This document shows, one piece after another, positions 1 to 9,184 of a stretch of DNA of 64,000 nt. Within the stretch, counting starts at the first letter, position 1. Each line of letters opens with the position of its first letter. This DNA comes from Clostridium sp. MB40-C1. Its GTDB lineage: Bacteria > Bacillota > Clostridia > Clostridiales > Clostridiaceae. The stretch lies in NCBI RefSeq assembly GCF_030913655.1, contig NZ_CP133189.1:3772001-3836000 (forward strand), written 5' to 3'. The notes under the pieces are model-generated. The model was given only the letters and a program-made list of their open reading frames with translations, was not told where the DNA came from and did no database searches. The position numbers were made by a program, and so were the translations under genes.

Positions 1-1139
1 AAGATATACTAAAGGGATTTTTTAGAGAGTTTAAAAAATTAACTTCAGAAGAGTTATTTACATTAATTGAAAATGATATTGACTTGACCGAATCTAATAT
101 AGAAAGTTTTAATAAAATAGTAAAAGAACCTATGGCTTTATACAAAGAGGTAATGGAACTTAAAGATACTATTCCATCTAAAGAAACTACTAAAGTCAAT
201 AATGATGGGGAAGTTTTAAATAATAAATCTTTGGAGTCAATAGACAAAGGTACTGATATTGAAGGTGAAAAAATTAATATTCAAGATAAAAAGGTAGATA
301 TTGAAGATAAAAAGATAAATGTAGAGGATAAGAAATCTTTATCTTCGAACAATGAGGGAGGAGTTCTAAAAGAAAACAAGGAAAGTAGTAATTCTAAAAA
401 TACTAGCTCATATATTGAAAAAATTTACAATTCAGCCGAATCAAAGGAAACAGATGGAAAGGAAATATTAAACAAACTTTTAGGAATAGATTTAGGTGAA
501 AAGGAAAATAATGAAAATGTGAAGAGTTTGCTTTTAAAAGATAGAGAAATAGAGCATTTAAAATTACAAGATAAAAACATTAATGACAATAGTAATAAAA
601 TCAAAGAACAAATAAATGATAAATTAGATGAAATAAAAGATGTGATTAAGCAAATTGTTAAAGAAGAACTTGATGGAAAATCAGAAGTTCTTAATAAATT
701 AACTAATGCTTTACAAAGTAAAATTAATAATTTTAAAATTTACAATTCTATTTCAAATCAATATTACTACTTAGATGTACCGGTGAATTTAAATGAAAAA
801 GAATATCCATGTAAGTTAATTATTAAAGATGAAAGAAATAAAGGGAAAAAAATAGATTCTAGCAATGTAAAACTTGTAGCTTCAGTTAAAACAATTAATA
901 TGGGAGTTGTAGATGCTTATATAAAAGTATTTAATAAGAATTTAGATATTAAGATAAAGTGTGATAAAGAATGGATAAAACTTATAGATATTAGTAAAAA
1001 TGAAATAATTAACAAATTGAATTCTATAGGGTATATATCTAATGTGAATATAGAAGAGAATATGGAAAAAGCTGATATAGTTAAATGTAGAAATTTTTTT
1101 GAAGATGATGGCTTTACAAGTATAGATACAATGGTTTAA
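1..1139 (+). CDS. FliK-like (YlqG-type) protein, 5' end outside the window
   Basis: The reading frame is open to the left edge (codons from base 3), so the gene starts upstream; a TTG at 84 is only an internal possibility. About 378 residues are visible. The first two thirds are Lys/Glu/Asn-rich, low-complexity and probably coiled, with three tandem heptads of the form INIQDKK. The last ~110 residues look like a folded alpha/beta domain whose pattern resembles the FliK hook-length-control C-terminus. The next gene encodes an FlhB-type C-terminal domain; in B. subtilis ylqG-ylqH form the same pair next to rnhB, away from flagellar genes. Function unknown. The FliK assignment rests on weak sequence resemblance plus context. 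Confidence 0.6.
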   Translation, partial: DILKGFFREFKKLTSEELFTLIENDIDLTESNIESFNKIVKEPMALYKEVMELKDTIPSKETTKVNNDGEVLNNKSLESIDKGTDIEGEKINIQDKKVDIEDKKINVEDKKSLSSNNEGGVLKENKESSNSKNTSSYIEKIYNSAESKETDGKEILNKLLGIDLGEKENNENVKSLLLKDREIEHLKLQDKNINDNSNKIKEQINDKLDEIKDVIKQIVKEELDGKSEVLNKLTNALQSKINNFKIYNSISNQYYYLDVPVNLNEKEYPCKLIIKDERNKGKKIDSSNVKLVASVKTINMGVVDAYIKVFNKNLDIKIKCDKEWIKLIDISKNEIINKLNSIGYISNVNIEENMEKADIVKCRNFFEDDGFTSIDTMV

Positions 1140-1158
1140 AATAGCTGAGGTGTGAAAT

Positions 1159-1437
1159 ATGAATAAAAATGAGATGGGAAGAAAAAGAGCTGCTGCATTA
1201 AAATATGAAACGGGTTATGAAGCACCTATAGTTACAGCTGCAGGGATGGGGTATATAGCAGACAAGATTATAGAAGAAGCTGAAAAAAGTGATGTTCCAG
1301 TAGTTTATAATAAAGAATTATCTAGTTTGCTTACTAATGTAGATATTGGAAGTTGTATACCAGAAGAGTTGTATGAAGCAGTAGCAGAAATTATAGCTTA
1401 TATAATGAATGTAGATAATAGGCTAGATAGGAAGTGA
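1159..1437 (+). CDS. FlhB/EscU C-terminal-domain-like protein (YlqH family)
   Basis: This 92-residue protein corresponds to the cytoplasmic C-terminal domain of the flagellar export switch FlhB, without the membrane part. It has the typical start (KRAAALKYE), a central AxGxGxxAxxIIexA stretch and a PVVYN segment that matches the region just after the NPTH autocleavage loop; the NPTH motif itself is absent. It lies 19 bp after the FliK-like gene, so the two probably share a transcript. Stand-alone copies of this domain (B. subtilis YlqH) are common in Firmicutes and have no settled role. ATG start with a GAGGTG ribosome binding site. Confidence 0.85.
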   Translation: MNKNEMGRKRAAALKYETGYEAPIVTAAGMGYIADKIIEEAEKSDVPVVYNKELSSLLTNVDIGSCIPEELYEAVAEIIAYIMNVDNRLDRK

Positions 1438-1442
1438 TATAA

Positions 1443-2129
1443 TTGGGACTTTTTGCAATATCAGATTTGCATTTGTCATTTACAAGTGATAAGCCAATGG
1501 ATATATTTGGAGAAAAATGGTGTAACCATGATGAAAAGATAAGACAAAATTGGATTGATAAAATACAAGAAGAAGATACAGTTTTAATAGCTGGAGATAT
1601 ATCTTGGTCTATGAAAATGGAGGATGGAATTAAAGATCTTGAATGGGTTCATAGTCTTCCAGGTAAAAAGATTATTTCTAAAGGTAACCATGATTATTGG
1701 TGGGGAAGTATAAAAAAGCTAAATAGATTATATGATGATATTAATTTCGTTCAAAACAACTTTTTTGTATATAAAGATTATGCTATATGTGGAACAAGAG
1801 GATGGAATCCACCTAGCAGTGATAAATATTCTGAACATGATAAAAAAATATATAGTAGAGAGCAAATTAGATTAAAACTTTCTTTGGAAAGTGCAGTAAA
1901 GGCTGGGTATAAAAAAATTATTGTTATGATACATTTTCCACCTGTTAATGATAAGTTTGAGGAATCAGAGTTTACAAAAATTTTCAAAGAATATAATGTG
2001 GAAAAAGTTATATATGGGCATTTACACGGATATTCTTTAAAAAGGGTTTATGAGGGTATTCATGAAAATATAGAATATATAGTTACTTCTTGTGATTATA
2101 TAGATTTTAACCCAATAAAAATCCTGTAA
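1443..2129 (+). CDS. calcineurin-like metallophosphoesterase
   Basis: The 228-residue protein carries the metal-binding motifs of calcineurin-type phosphoesterases in order: SDLHL near the N-terminus (D-x-H), AGDIS (GD), KGNHD (GNHD, about residue 80) and YGHLHG near residue 195. This indicates a dinuclear metal hydrolase of the cytosol; the substrate (protein, nucleotide or other phosphoester) cannot be told. The start is a TTG five bases after AGGAAGTGA, which overlaps the stop of the FlhB-like gene, so translation is probably coupled. The gene ends in a perfect inverted repeat shared with the convergent DUF2225 gene. Confidence 0.88.
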   Translation: MGLFAISDLHLSFTSDKPMDIFGEKWCNHDEKIRQNWIDKIQEEDTVLIAGDISWSMKMEDGIKDLEWVHSLPGKKIISKGNHDYWWGSIKKLNRLYDDINFVQNNFFVYKDYAICGTRGWNPPSSDKYSEHDKKIYSREQIRLKLSLESAVKAGYKKIIVMIHFPPVNDKFEESEFTKIFKEYNVEKVIYGHLHGYSLKRVYEGIHENIEYIVTSCDYIDFNPIKIL

Positions 2130-2165
2130 AATGAGTTAAACAATATATAACTCATTTTACAGGAA
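2123..2165. terminator. bidirectional terminator
   Basis: Perfect 16-bp inverted repeat (2123-2138 and 2148-2163) with a 9-base loop, lying between the convergent ends of the metallophosphoesterase and DUF2225 genes. Its left arm includes the last codons and stop of the metallophosphoesterase. A/T-rich flanks on both sides would serve as U-tracts in either direction. Confidence 0.85.
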
Positions 2166-2167
2166 TT

Positions 2168-3037
2168 TTATTTCCCTAATAAAGATGAAAAAAAACCTTT
2201 TTTCTTTTCAGATGTATCTTCGGGGTTATTTAATTCTGAGTTGTTATTTTTTTGGGTTTCTTTAATTAAGTCTTTTTGATCTCTAGCAAGATCTTTTAAT
2301 CTTTTATGGATTCCAGGAGTAGTAACAACTTTACTGAACCAAATTAATGCTTCATTTTCATTACCTATTCGTCTATTTAATTCGCCGATTAAATACATGG
2401 TAGCATATCTATCCATACCATATAAGGGGAAATCTTCATTTAAATAAGCATCATCAAATCCTTTTACAGCTTGAGTTAGGTAATTTATTTCAGAAATTGA
2501 ATCTTCTTTTAATCTGCACATCCATGCTAATTTTAAACAATTCATAGCTTTTTTACTAGGTTTAGATTCTATATAGTAGTAATTAAGTAGAGAGAGTTTG
2601 TATCGTTCTATGGCTATATTAATATCATAAGGAACTTTATATTCTCTTCCTCTCCATTTATGAGATACATTTTCTTTTACTAGATCTATTTGGTAATTCC
2701 TAATTCTATTAAAATCTGATTTCATAGCAGCATAACCACAAGTGTTACATAACCATACATCATAAAAGTAAGGATTTATTATATCATATCTTATAAAAAA
2801 ATCTGTATCTTTAGATTTCATTCTATAGGAAGAGGTTTTTATTGCTTTTGTTGTAAATTCAGCACCACATACAGGACAAGTTAGTTTTTTATCATATAAA
2901 CAGTCTTTTTGATCAATTTTAGGGTTGTTTTTTGAAGACTCATCATTTATAGAGTCATCATTTGTTTTATAAAGATCTATATTATTTATGTCATTAAAGC
3001 CTAGTTTTTCTAGCCCCGAAAAAATATCTTTATTCAT
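2168..3037 (-). CDS. DUF2225 family protein
   Basis: The 289-residue protein has two CxxC pairs, CPVCGAEF (about residue 54) and CNTCGYAA (about residue 97), that form the zinc-ribbon-like N-terminal signature of DUF2225. A helical, TPR-like region follows (about 130-260), including a conserved-looking RYATMYLIGELNRRIGN stretch, then a charged tail. This family is widespread in Clostridia; the function is unknown. ATG start with an AGGTGATT ribosome binding site. It is transcribed alone toward the metallophosphoesterase. The call is by family resemblance; no activity is proposed. Confidence 0.8.
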   Translation of the reverse strand: MNKDIFSGLEKLGFNDINNIDLYKTNDDSINDESSKNNPKIDQKDCLYDKKLTCPVCGAEFTTKAIKTSSYRMKSKDTDFFIRYDIINPYFYDVWLCNTCGYAAMKSDFNRIRNYQIDLVKENVSHKWRGREYKVPYDINIAIERYKLSLLNYYYIESKPSKKAMNCLKLAWMCRLKEDSISEINYLTQAVKGFDDAYLNEDFPLYGMDRYATMYLIGELNRRIGNENEALIWFSKVVTTPGIHKRLKDLARDQKDLIKETQKNNNSELNNPEDTSEKKKGFFSSLLGK

Positions 3038-3189
3038 GCAATCACCTCAAGTTGAGTAATTATATATTAAATTATATCAAAGAAACAAACAAAAAACATT
3101 CATTTTGGTAAATAATGATTTATGTATAGTATAATTATATAGTATAATTACATATTATAAAATAGTATAGTTATGGGAAGGTGAATTAT

Positions 3190-3978
3190 ATGGCGGTTAT
3201 AGAATGGAAAAAATTTCTCATACCATATGAGCAAGCTGTAGAAGAATTAAAAGTAAAATTTAAAAGTATAAGACGTGAATATAGAAGAAAAAATGAAAAT
3301 TCACCTATTGAATTTGTAACTGGTAGAGTTAAGGAGTTATCTAGTATATTAGAAAAAGCAAATAAATTTAGCATACCCCTAAACAGAATAGAATATGAAT
3401 TAGAGGATATAGCTGGTATAAGGGTAATGTGTCAATTTGTAGATGATATATATAAAGTAGTTAATCTTATAAGACAAAGAAAAGATATGCAAATATTATA
3501 TGAAAAAGATTATATTACTGATGTTAAAGCAAGTGGATATAGAAGTTATCATATAATAATAAAATATCCTGTGAATATGGCAGATGGAGTTAAGGAGATA
3601 CTAGCGGAATTTCAAATAAGAACATTAGCTATGAATTTTTGGGCTACTGTTGAGCATTCTTTAAATTATAAATATAAACATCAAATCCCCGATGAAATAA
3701 GGGGAAAATTAAAAAGCTCAGCTGATGCTGCATTTAAATTAGACCAAGATATGCTTGAAATAAAAGATGAGATTATGGATGCTCAAAAACTATTTGAGGT
3801 AAAATCGAGTCTCGTATCAGATATAATGAATAATGTATTTACATTATTGTCAGCTGGAAGAAATAAAGAAGCTGCTAATTATAGAAATCAATTGAATAAA
3901 TTGATTTCAGAAGGTGAAACATATGAGCTAACCAAGCTCTTAGAAGCTACAGAAAAGAGTATTAATATGTATAAATAG
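3190..3978 (+). CDS. relQ: small alarmone synthetase, RelQ/YjbM type
   Basis: A GTP pyrophosphokinase-family protein of 262 residues with only the RelA/SpoT synthetase domain: the region ELEDIAGIRVMCQF, the GYRSYHIII strand and EFQIRTLAMNFWATVEHSLNYK with the catalytic E/Q motif. The HD hydrolase and TGS/ACT domains of long RelA are absent, and a helical C-terminus follows, as in RelQ. It should transfer pyrophosphate from ATP to GTP/GDP to make (p)ppGpp in the cytosol. I choose ATG 3190 over GTG 3181, because GGAAGGTG ends six bases before 3190 and contains that GTG. The gene stands alone. Confidence 0.9.
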   Translation: MAVIEWKKFLIPYEQAVEELKVKFKSIRREYRRKNENSPIEFVTGRVKELSSILEKANKFSIPLNRIEYELEDIAGIRVMCQFVDDIYKVVNLIRQRKDMQILYEKDYITDVKASGYRSYHIIIKYPVNMADGVKEILAEFQIRTLAMNFWATVEHSLNYKYKHQIPDEIRGKLKSSADAAFKLDQDMLEIKDEIMDAQKLFEVKSSLVSDIMNNVFTLLSAGRNKEAANYRNQLNKLISEGETYELTKLLEATEKSINMYK

Positions 3979-4131
3979 AATATTAGAATTAATGTCATAG
4001 AAATAAAATAAAGAGTACAAAATATTATGACAGCTATTTGGGATGCTTTTGAAGTAGCAAGAAATATATATAAAATATTAGCTTATTAAATGCTTTTATT
4101 AGACCTACACATTGTGTACAAATCATTATTT
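3979..4131. other. intergenic region after relQ
   Basis: No convincing gene. A 20-residue open frame begins with ATG at 4027 but lacks a clear ribosome binding site, so it may be a remnant. The large quasi-palindrome starts at the right end. Confidence 0.5.
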
Positions 4132-4396
4132 ATATTTAGAATTTTAGTTTTCATGGGAAATTTATTTTAGAATATATTTTTAAATTGTTGAGTTAATTAT
4201 AATGAGAAGTTACAATTCTTATTTAGTATAACTCATAAAGCGTTAAGAAATTTCCTTGTTTGAGCTATGTGAGTTAGGAAATTTTAGCAGCATGAGTTAT
4301 ACTAAATTTAGAATTGTTTTCGAGATTATACAAACTCAACAATTTTTTAAAATATAGCCTAAAATAAATGAGTCTTTGAAAACTTAATTCTAAATA
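4132..4396. repeat. 265-bp imperfect palindrome between convergent genes
   Basis: Two arms of about 120 bases pair almost throughout: TATTTAGAATT at 4132 with AATTCTAAATA at 4396, then TTTATTTTAG with CTAAAATAAA, TTGTTGAGTT with AACTCAACAA, TTTAGTATAACTCAT with ATGAGTTATACTAAA, and a core AAATTTCCT with AGGAAATTT. It sits between relQ and leuS, which converge, so it could act as a terminator. It is far longer than a terminator and shares its right-arm core (ATTATACAAA-x-TCAA) with the elements at 7650 and 52417. No coding frame is evident, so it is best described as a MITE-like or REP-like element. Confidence 0.75.
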
Positions 4397-4410
4397 CTTA
4401 TAAAGTAATA

Positions 4411-6864
4411 TTATTTTGCAACAATATTAACAAGTTTACCTTTAACGACTATTACTTTAATTATATTTTTTCCTTCTAAGTGTTCTTTAATAGTTTCATC
4501 TTGAAGAGCTATTTCTTTTATTTCATCATCAGTAAGATTAGTAGGTATATTTATTCTAGCTCTAATTTTTCCGCTTATTTGTATAGCTATTTCTACTTCA
4601 TCCTTAATTAATGCTTTAGGATCTAATATTGGCCATGACTCATTGAATACTGAGAAATTCTTTCCAAGGAGTTCCCATTGTTCTTCAGTAAAATGAGGAG
4701 CGAATGGTGCTAAAAGTTTAATGTAGTCAACTATTGTTTCTTCTAAGAAAGGTATATTTTTGTTGTTTTCATCATTTAGATATTTAGATAAAGAATTTGT
4801 AAACTCCATTATTCTTGCAATAGCAGTATTAAATTGTAGTTTTTCAGTATCTTCTGTGACATGTTTAATAGCATAATGTCTAGCATAGTTTAATTCTTTC
4901 TCAGTTTTATCCATTGAAGTTTTAGTATTTTCTTTATTAGATATTTCTTCTCTACATTCTTGCAGAATTCTTTCAGAACGATCTACAAATCTAGCCATAG
5001 ATTTTATTCCGTCATCACTCCAAGCACCGCCTTCAGTATAAGCAAATCCAAACATAAGGTACATTCTAAATACATCAGCACCAAATTCTTTAATATAATC
5101 GTCTGGAGCTATTGTATTTCCTTTTGATTTACTCATTTTTAATCCATCTGGTCCAAGTATTAATCCTTGATGAGTAAGAGAAGTAAATGGTTCATCAAAT
5201 TTTAAATAACCCATATCACGAAGAGCTTTTGTTATAAATCTTGCATAAAGTAGGTGCATGCAAGCATGTTCAGGGCCTCCAACATATTTATCTACAGGAA
5301 GAAGAGAATTTACTTTATCTATATCAAAAGCTTTTTCAGTATTTTTGTTGTCTACATATCTTAGGTAGTACCAAGAAGAACAAACAAAAGTATCTAGTGT
5401 ATCAGATTCCCTTACTGCATGACCCCCACATTTTGGACATGTAGTATTTAAGAAATCTTCGCTCTTAGATAATGGTGATTTGCCATCTGGAGTAAATTCA
5501 ATATTATAAGGAAGTTCTACAGGGAGCTGACTTTCAGGTACAGGTACTATGCCGCATTTATCACAATAAACAACTGGAATAGGGGCTCCCCAATATCTTT
5601 GTCTTGAAACAAGCCAATCACGAAGTCTAAAGTTAACTTTCCATCTTCCAAGACCTTTTTCTTCTAAGCTTTTAACAATAGCTTCTTTAGCATCTTCAGT
5701 AGTAAGACCATCAAACTCTCCGCTATTAACTAAAATACCATACTCTGTAAATGGAAGAGCATCATCACTATTACCTTTACTTTTTATAACTCTTTCTATA
5801 GGTAAGTTAAATTTTGTAGCAAATTGGAAGTCACGTTCATCATGAGCAGGAACAGCCATTACACATCCAGTTCCATAAGTTGCAAGTACATAATCTCCAA
5901 TCCAAATAGGAACTTTTTTACCGTTAACAGGGTTGATGGCATAAGATCCTGTAAATACGCCTGTTTTTTCCCTTGTTGTTGATTGTCTCTCTATATCGGA
6001 TTGTTTTGCAGCTAAAGCTTTATATTCTTCTACTTGAGCTTTATATTCATTAGTTGTAAGAGTATTAACATAAGGACTTTCAGGAGCTAAAACAACATAA
6101 GTAACTCCATTTAAAGTATCAACTCTTGTTGTAAATACATCGAAGCTTATATCGGAATTGTCAACTTTGAAAGTAACTTCTGCACCTTTAGATCTTCCAA
6201 TCCAGTGTTTTTGCATTGATTTAGTTTTTTCTGGCCAATCTAAAGTATCTATTTTATCAAGTAATTCATCAGCATAATCAGTTATTTTAAAGAACCATTG
6301 AGTTAAATCTTTTTTCTGAACTTCAGATTCACATCTTTCGCAAAGTCCTTCTACAACTTGTTCATTAGCAAGAACAGTATTACAGCTAGGGCACCAGTTT
6401 ACAGGAGCTTTTTTTCTATATGCAAGACCTTTTTCATATAATTTTAAAAATAGCCATTGAGTCCATTTATAGTAATCTGGAAGACAAGTCACAACTTCAT
6501 TTTCCCAATTAAACATTGCCCCCATAGCTCTTAGTTGTTCTTTCATGTTTTTTATATTTTGCATTGTTGAGTCATTAGGATGTATTCCAGTTTTTATTGC
6601 ATAGTTTTCGGCTGGAAGTCCAAAGGCATCAAATCCCATAGGTTGAAATACATTATATCCTGTCATTTTTTTGAATCTTGCCCAAGAGTCAGTAGGACCA
6701 TAGTTAAACCAGTGTCCTGCGTGAAGCTTTGCACCTGATGGATAAGAGAACATTTCAAGTACATATAATTTTTCACCTTTAGCATTTTCATCAAATTTGT
6801 AAATTTTAGAATTTTCCCATTTGTCTTGCCATTTTTTATCTATTGGTGTTCCATAATTAGACAT
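4411..6864 (-). CDS. leuS: leucyl-tRNA synthetase
   Basis: Full-length class Ia synthetase (817 residues) charging tRNA-Leu with leucine. The HIGH motif appears as LHAGHWF near residue 50 and KMSKSKG near residue 580. The CP1 editing domain (about 220-420) includes [15 protein letters not shown], and zinc-type cysteines are seen (CPSC, CERC, CDKC, CPKC). The C-terminal anticodon-binding domain is complete. The start follows AAGGAGG and gives MSNYGTPID, typical of clostridial LeuRS. A T-box leader with a Leu (CUU) specifier and a strong promoter precede the gene, so expression should respond to uncharged tRNA-Leu. Confidence 0.98.
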   Translation of the reverse strand: MSNYGTPIDKKWQDKWENSKIYKFDENAKGEKLYVLEMFSYPSGAKLHAGHWFNYGPTDSWARFKKMTGYNVFQPMGFDAFGLPAENYAIKTGIHPNDSTMQNIKNMKEQLRAMGAMFNWENEVVTCLPDYYKWTQWLFLKLYEKGLAYRKKAPVNWCPSCNTVLANEQVVEGLCERCESEVQKKDLTQWFFKITDYADELLDKIDTLDWPEKTKSMQKHWIGRSKGAEVTFKVDNSDISFDVFTTRVDTLNGVTYVVLAPESPYVNTLTTNEYKAQVEEYKALAAKQSDIERQSTTREKTGVFTGSYAINPVNGKKVPIWIGDYVLATYGTGCVMAVPAHDERDFQFATKFNLPIERVIKSKGNSDDALPFTEYGILVNSGEFDGLTTEDAKEAIVKSLEEKGLGRWKVNFRLRDWLVSRQRYWGAPIPVVYCDKCGIVPVPESQLPVELPYNIEFTPDGKSPLSKSEDFLNTTCPKCGGHAVRESDTLDTFVCSSWYYLRYVDNKNTEKAFDIDKVNSLLPVDKYVGGPEHACMHLLYARFITKALRDMGYLKFDEPFTSLTHQGLILGPDGLKMSKSKGNTIAPDDYIKEFGADVFRMYLMFGFAYTEGGAWSDDGIKSMARFVDRSERILQECREEISNKENTKTSMDKTEKELNYARHYAIKHVTEDTEKLQFNTAIARIMEFTNSLSKYLNDENNKNIPFLEETIVDYIKLLAPFAPHFTEEQWELLGKNFSVFNESWPILDPKALIKDEVEIAIQISGKIRARINIPTNLTDDEIKEIALQDETIKEHLEGKNIIKVIVVKGKLVNIVAK

Positions 6865-6952
6865 ATGAGTTGACCTCCTTTTGTGTTTTTATATTTTTAA
6901 ATAAGTTTAGTTATAGATATTATATCTTGACTTTTAATTAATTTTATTAAAA

Positions 6953-7190
6953 ATAAAAAAAACCCTCATCTCAAGATAAGAGACGAAAGCTATAATTCCG
7001 TGGTACCACTCTAATTAGGTATAGACCTCACTTTATAATATAACGGTTTAACCGTATCTGTTTTTCACAGATAAGCTCAAAGGCAAGTTCATATTTTATC
7101 AATACTGTTTTCCACCTATCAACAGCTCTCTATCATTGAATCAAATATTACTACTCCTTATCAATGCAATACTAGATTTATTCTTTTGCG
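6953..7190 (-). promoter_or_regulatory. T-box leader (leucine) of leuS
   Basis: Read on the minus strand, the leader holds a stem I with AGAGAGCTG, a specifier-loop segment GAACTTGCC with CTT (Leu; plus-strand 7085-7087), the T-box AGAGTGGTACCACGG (7000-7012) and a terminator hairpin ending in a U-run at about 6955. The T-box bulge reads UGGU, which pairs with an ACCA end and so fits the A discriminator of tRNA-Leu. When tRNA-Leu is uncharged it should bind and stabilise the antiterminator so that leuS is transcribed. Confidence 0.93.
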
Positions 7191-7194
7191 TCTA

Positions 7195-7223
7195 ATTATA
7201 GATTAAATAAAGTTGACTGTCAA
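7195..7223 (-). promoter_or_regulatory. sigma-A promoter of leuS T-box
   Basis: On the minus strand TTGACA (7218-7223) and TATAAT (7195-7200) are both perfect and are separated by 17 bp. The promoter starts just after the stop codon of the rhodanese gene and should begin transcription near 7188, at the first base of the T-box leader. Confidence 0.92.
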
Positions 7224-7227
7224 GATA

Positions 7228-7629
7228 TTATTTTACTAGGTCGTAAGGCCAGTTTTCTATTGAGTCAAGATTATATACATTAGTATAACCTAAATCATCT
7301 AGGATTTTAGCGGCTCTTGCAGAACGATTACCCTTCTGACAGTAAACTACGACTTGTGTGGGTTTAGGTATATTTTTATCTTTAATTTGGCTTTGAAATA
7401 TTTCTATAGGTATATTTATACTTGTAGGAATTTTTCCTGAATAATATTCCTGAGGGCTTCTAACATCTATGATTATGACAGGAGAAGAAGTAGTAATTAA
7501 GTCTCGTACATCAGATGCAGATATGTTTTTATAAGCTTTTGCCGTATAAGGCATTATAAATCCTATAGTTAATACGAATACTACGAAAAAATTGAATGTT
7601 TTATGGAAAAAATTTTTTTTTATATGCAT
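7228..7629 (-). CDS. exported or membrane-anchored rhodanese-domain protein
   Basis: The 133-residue protein starts with a basic segment and a hydrophobic stretch (about residues 13-32) ending in AKA, so it is either a cleavable signal peptide or an anchor. A single rhodanese domain follows, with IIDVRSPQEY and the active-site loop CQKGNRS (Cys about residue 103). Rhodaneses transfer sulfane sulfur or act in sulfur or redox chemistry; the substrate is unknown. It lies directly upstream of the leuS promoter on the same strand but leuS has its own promoter. Ribosome binding site GGAGG seven bases before ATG. Confidence 0.88.
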   Translation of the reverse strand: MHIKKNFFHKTFNFFVVFVLTIGFIMPYTAKAYKNISASDVRDLITTSSPVIIIDVRSPQEYYSGKIPTSINIPIEIFQSQIKDKNIPKPTQVVVYCQKGNRSARAAKILDDLGYTNVYNLDSIENWPYDLVK

Positions 7630-7649
7630 GTTTTTACCTCCAAGCTAAA

Positions 7650-7765
7650 ATTCAAGGTTTCCTTTAGTAGTTCTAATGCTATGTTTTAAATTATTTTTTA
7701 AATTATACAAAATCAATAATTTACTAAAACATAGCCAAATTTAACTAAGTATAGTTTGCGTTTAA
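7650..7765. repeat. imperfect palindrome, copy of intergenic element family
   Basis: GCTATGTTTTAAATTATT (7678-7695) pairs with AATAATTTACTAAAACATAGC (7715-7735), and weaker complementarity extends outward. The segment AATTATACAAAATCAA in the loop and right arm also occurs, with few changes, in the palindrome at 4132 and in reverse at 52417. The rest of the 7630-7952 gap holds the S1-gene promoter (TTGATT 7883, TATAAT 7907, 18-bp spacer). Confidence 0.65.
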
Positions 7766-7952
7766 ATGTGAAAGTATATACTTAAATATTAGGACGTATT
7801 AATAAATTGTTGATAAGAAATCGAACAATATACATATAAACATTTTAAGACCTTTATTGTAAGGTAAGGATGAAGGAATATATTGATTTGTTATAATTTG
7901 TTATACTATAATAAAAATGATAATTAATATAACATATTAGGAGATGAGGGAT

Positions 7953-9116
7953 ATGACAAATAATAATTTAGAAGAAAAGTCTATGAGCCAAATTATGGAT
8001 GAAATTGATGAATCTATGAAGCCTATCTATAGTGGAGATTTGATTGATGGAGAGGTTATATCTATAACAGATAGTGAAGTTTTAGTTAATATAGGATATA
8101 TAACTGATGGAATAATAAAAAAAACTGATGTATGTGATGAAGAAGCTAATTTAAAAGAATTTTTTAAACCGGGAGATAAGATAAAGGTTTATGTGGTCAA
8201 ACTAAATGATGGTGAAGGAAATGTAGTTTTATCAAAGAAAAAGGCAGACGAAATAATTGTTTGGAATGAATTAAAGAAATTATTTAATGAAGGGGCTACC
8301 TTGGAAGTTAAGGTTCATGAGATTGTTAAAGGTGGAGCAGTTGCTTATTTTAAAGGAGTTAGAGCTTTTATACCAGCTTCTCACATTTCTAACTCATTTG
8401 TGAAAAATTTAAGTGATTATATTAATAAAACTTTAAAGGTAAAAATAATTGAATTTGATAAAGATAGAAATAAGGTTGTTTTATCAAGAAAAGAAGTTGA
8501 AAAAGCTGAAATAGAAATAAAGAAAAAGGATTTGTGGCAATCGCTAAAAAAGGGAGAAAAAAGAACAGGTATAGTAAGAAGACTTGTGAAATTTGGTGCT
8601 TTTGTTGATTTAGGAGGAATGGATGGTCTTATTCATAATTCAGATTTATCATGGAAAAGAGTTAACGATCCATCAGAAGTAGTATCTATAGGTGATAAAG
8701 TTGAAGTATATGTATTAGATTTTAATAAGGAAAATGGGAAAATTTCTTTAGGATTAAAAGAGGTAGAAGAGGATCCTTGGAATAATGTGAAATATAAAGT
8801 TCAGGATATAGTTGAAGGTAAAGTTGTAAGATTACTAGATTTTGGTGCTGTTATAGAAATGGAAGACGGATTAGAAGGACTAGTACATATTAGCGAGATT
8901 AGTGAAGAAAATATAGTAAAACCTTCACAAATATTGAATATAGGAGACAAAGTAAAAGTAAAAATATTAGATATAAAAGAAGATGAAAGAAAAATGAGTT
9001 TAAGCATTAAAGATGTATCAAAAGGTAGTTTAGAAGACTATGATAAATATAATGATAATGATGAAGGAAATTTTATTTTTGCAGAGTTGTTAAAGAATTT
9101 TAAGGATAATAAGTAG
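7953..9116 (+). CDS. rpsA: S1 RNA-binding protein with four S1 domains (ribosomal protein S1-like)
   Basis: The 387-residue protein holds four consecutive S1 (OB-fold) domains at about residues 30-100, 115-185, 200-270 and 285-355; the repeats contain GGAVAYFKGVRAFIPASH, GAFVDLGGMDGLIHNSDLSW and GAVIEMEDGLEGLVHISEI. It is shorter than the six-domain E. coli S1 but matches the Firmicutes S1 homologues that bind mRNA or the 30S subunit. I favour ATG 7953 over ATG 7944, because 7944 directly abuts AGGAG (7939-7943). A sigma-A-like promoter lies upstream and a hairpin terminator at 9118. The gene stands alone. Confidence 0.88.
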   Translation: MTNNNLEEKSMSQIMDEIDESMKPIYSGDLIDGEVISITDSEVLVNIGYITDGIIKKTDVCDEEANLKEFFKPGDKIKVYVVKLNDGEGNVVLSKKKADEIIVWNELKKLFNEGATLEVKVHEIVKGGAVAYFKGVRAFIPASHISNSFVKNLSDYINKTLKVKIIEFDKDRNKVVLSRKEVEKAEIEIKKKDLWQSLKKGEKRTGIVRRLVKFGAFVDLGGMDGLIHNSDLSWKRVNDPSEVVSIGDKVEVYVLDFNKENGKISLGLKEVEEDPWNNVKYKVQDIVEGKVVRLLDFGAVIEMEDGLEGLVHISEISEENIVKPSQILNIGDKVKVKILDIKEDERKMSLSIKDVSKGSLEDYDKYNDNDEGNFIFAELLKNFKDNK

Positions 9117-9117
9117 T

Positions 9118-9158
9118 AAAAACAAGTAAGTGCAAAGGTATTGTGCTTACTTGTTTTT
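9118..9158 (+). terminator. terminator after S1 gene
   Basis: AACAAGTAAG (9121-9130) pairs with CTTACTTGTT (9146-9155), followed by a T-run, directly after the S1-protein stop. Confidence 0.85.
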
Positions 9159-9184
9159 GTTAATCTAATGTGGAGGTGGGTTAA

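Noticed and set aside
4027-4089. 20-codon frame between relQ and the palindrome
   Set aside because: No ribosome binding site and no similarity that I recognise; could be chance or a remnant.
5241-5444. 67-codon plus-strand frame within leuS
   Set aside because: It is antisense to a clear core gene with no start signals.
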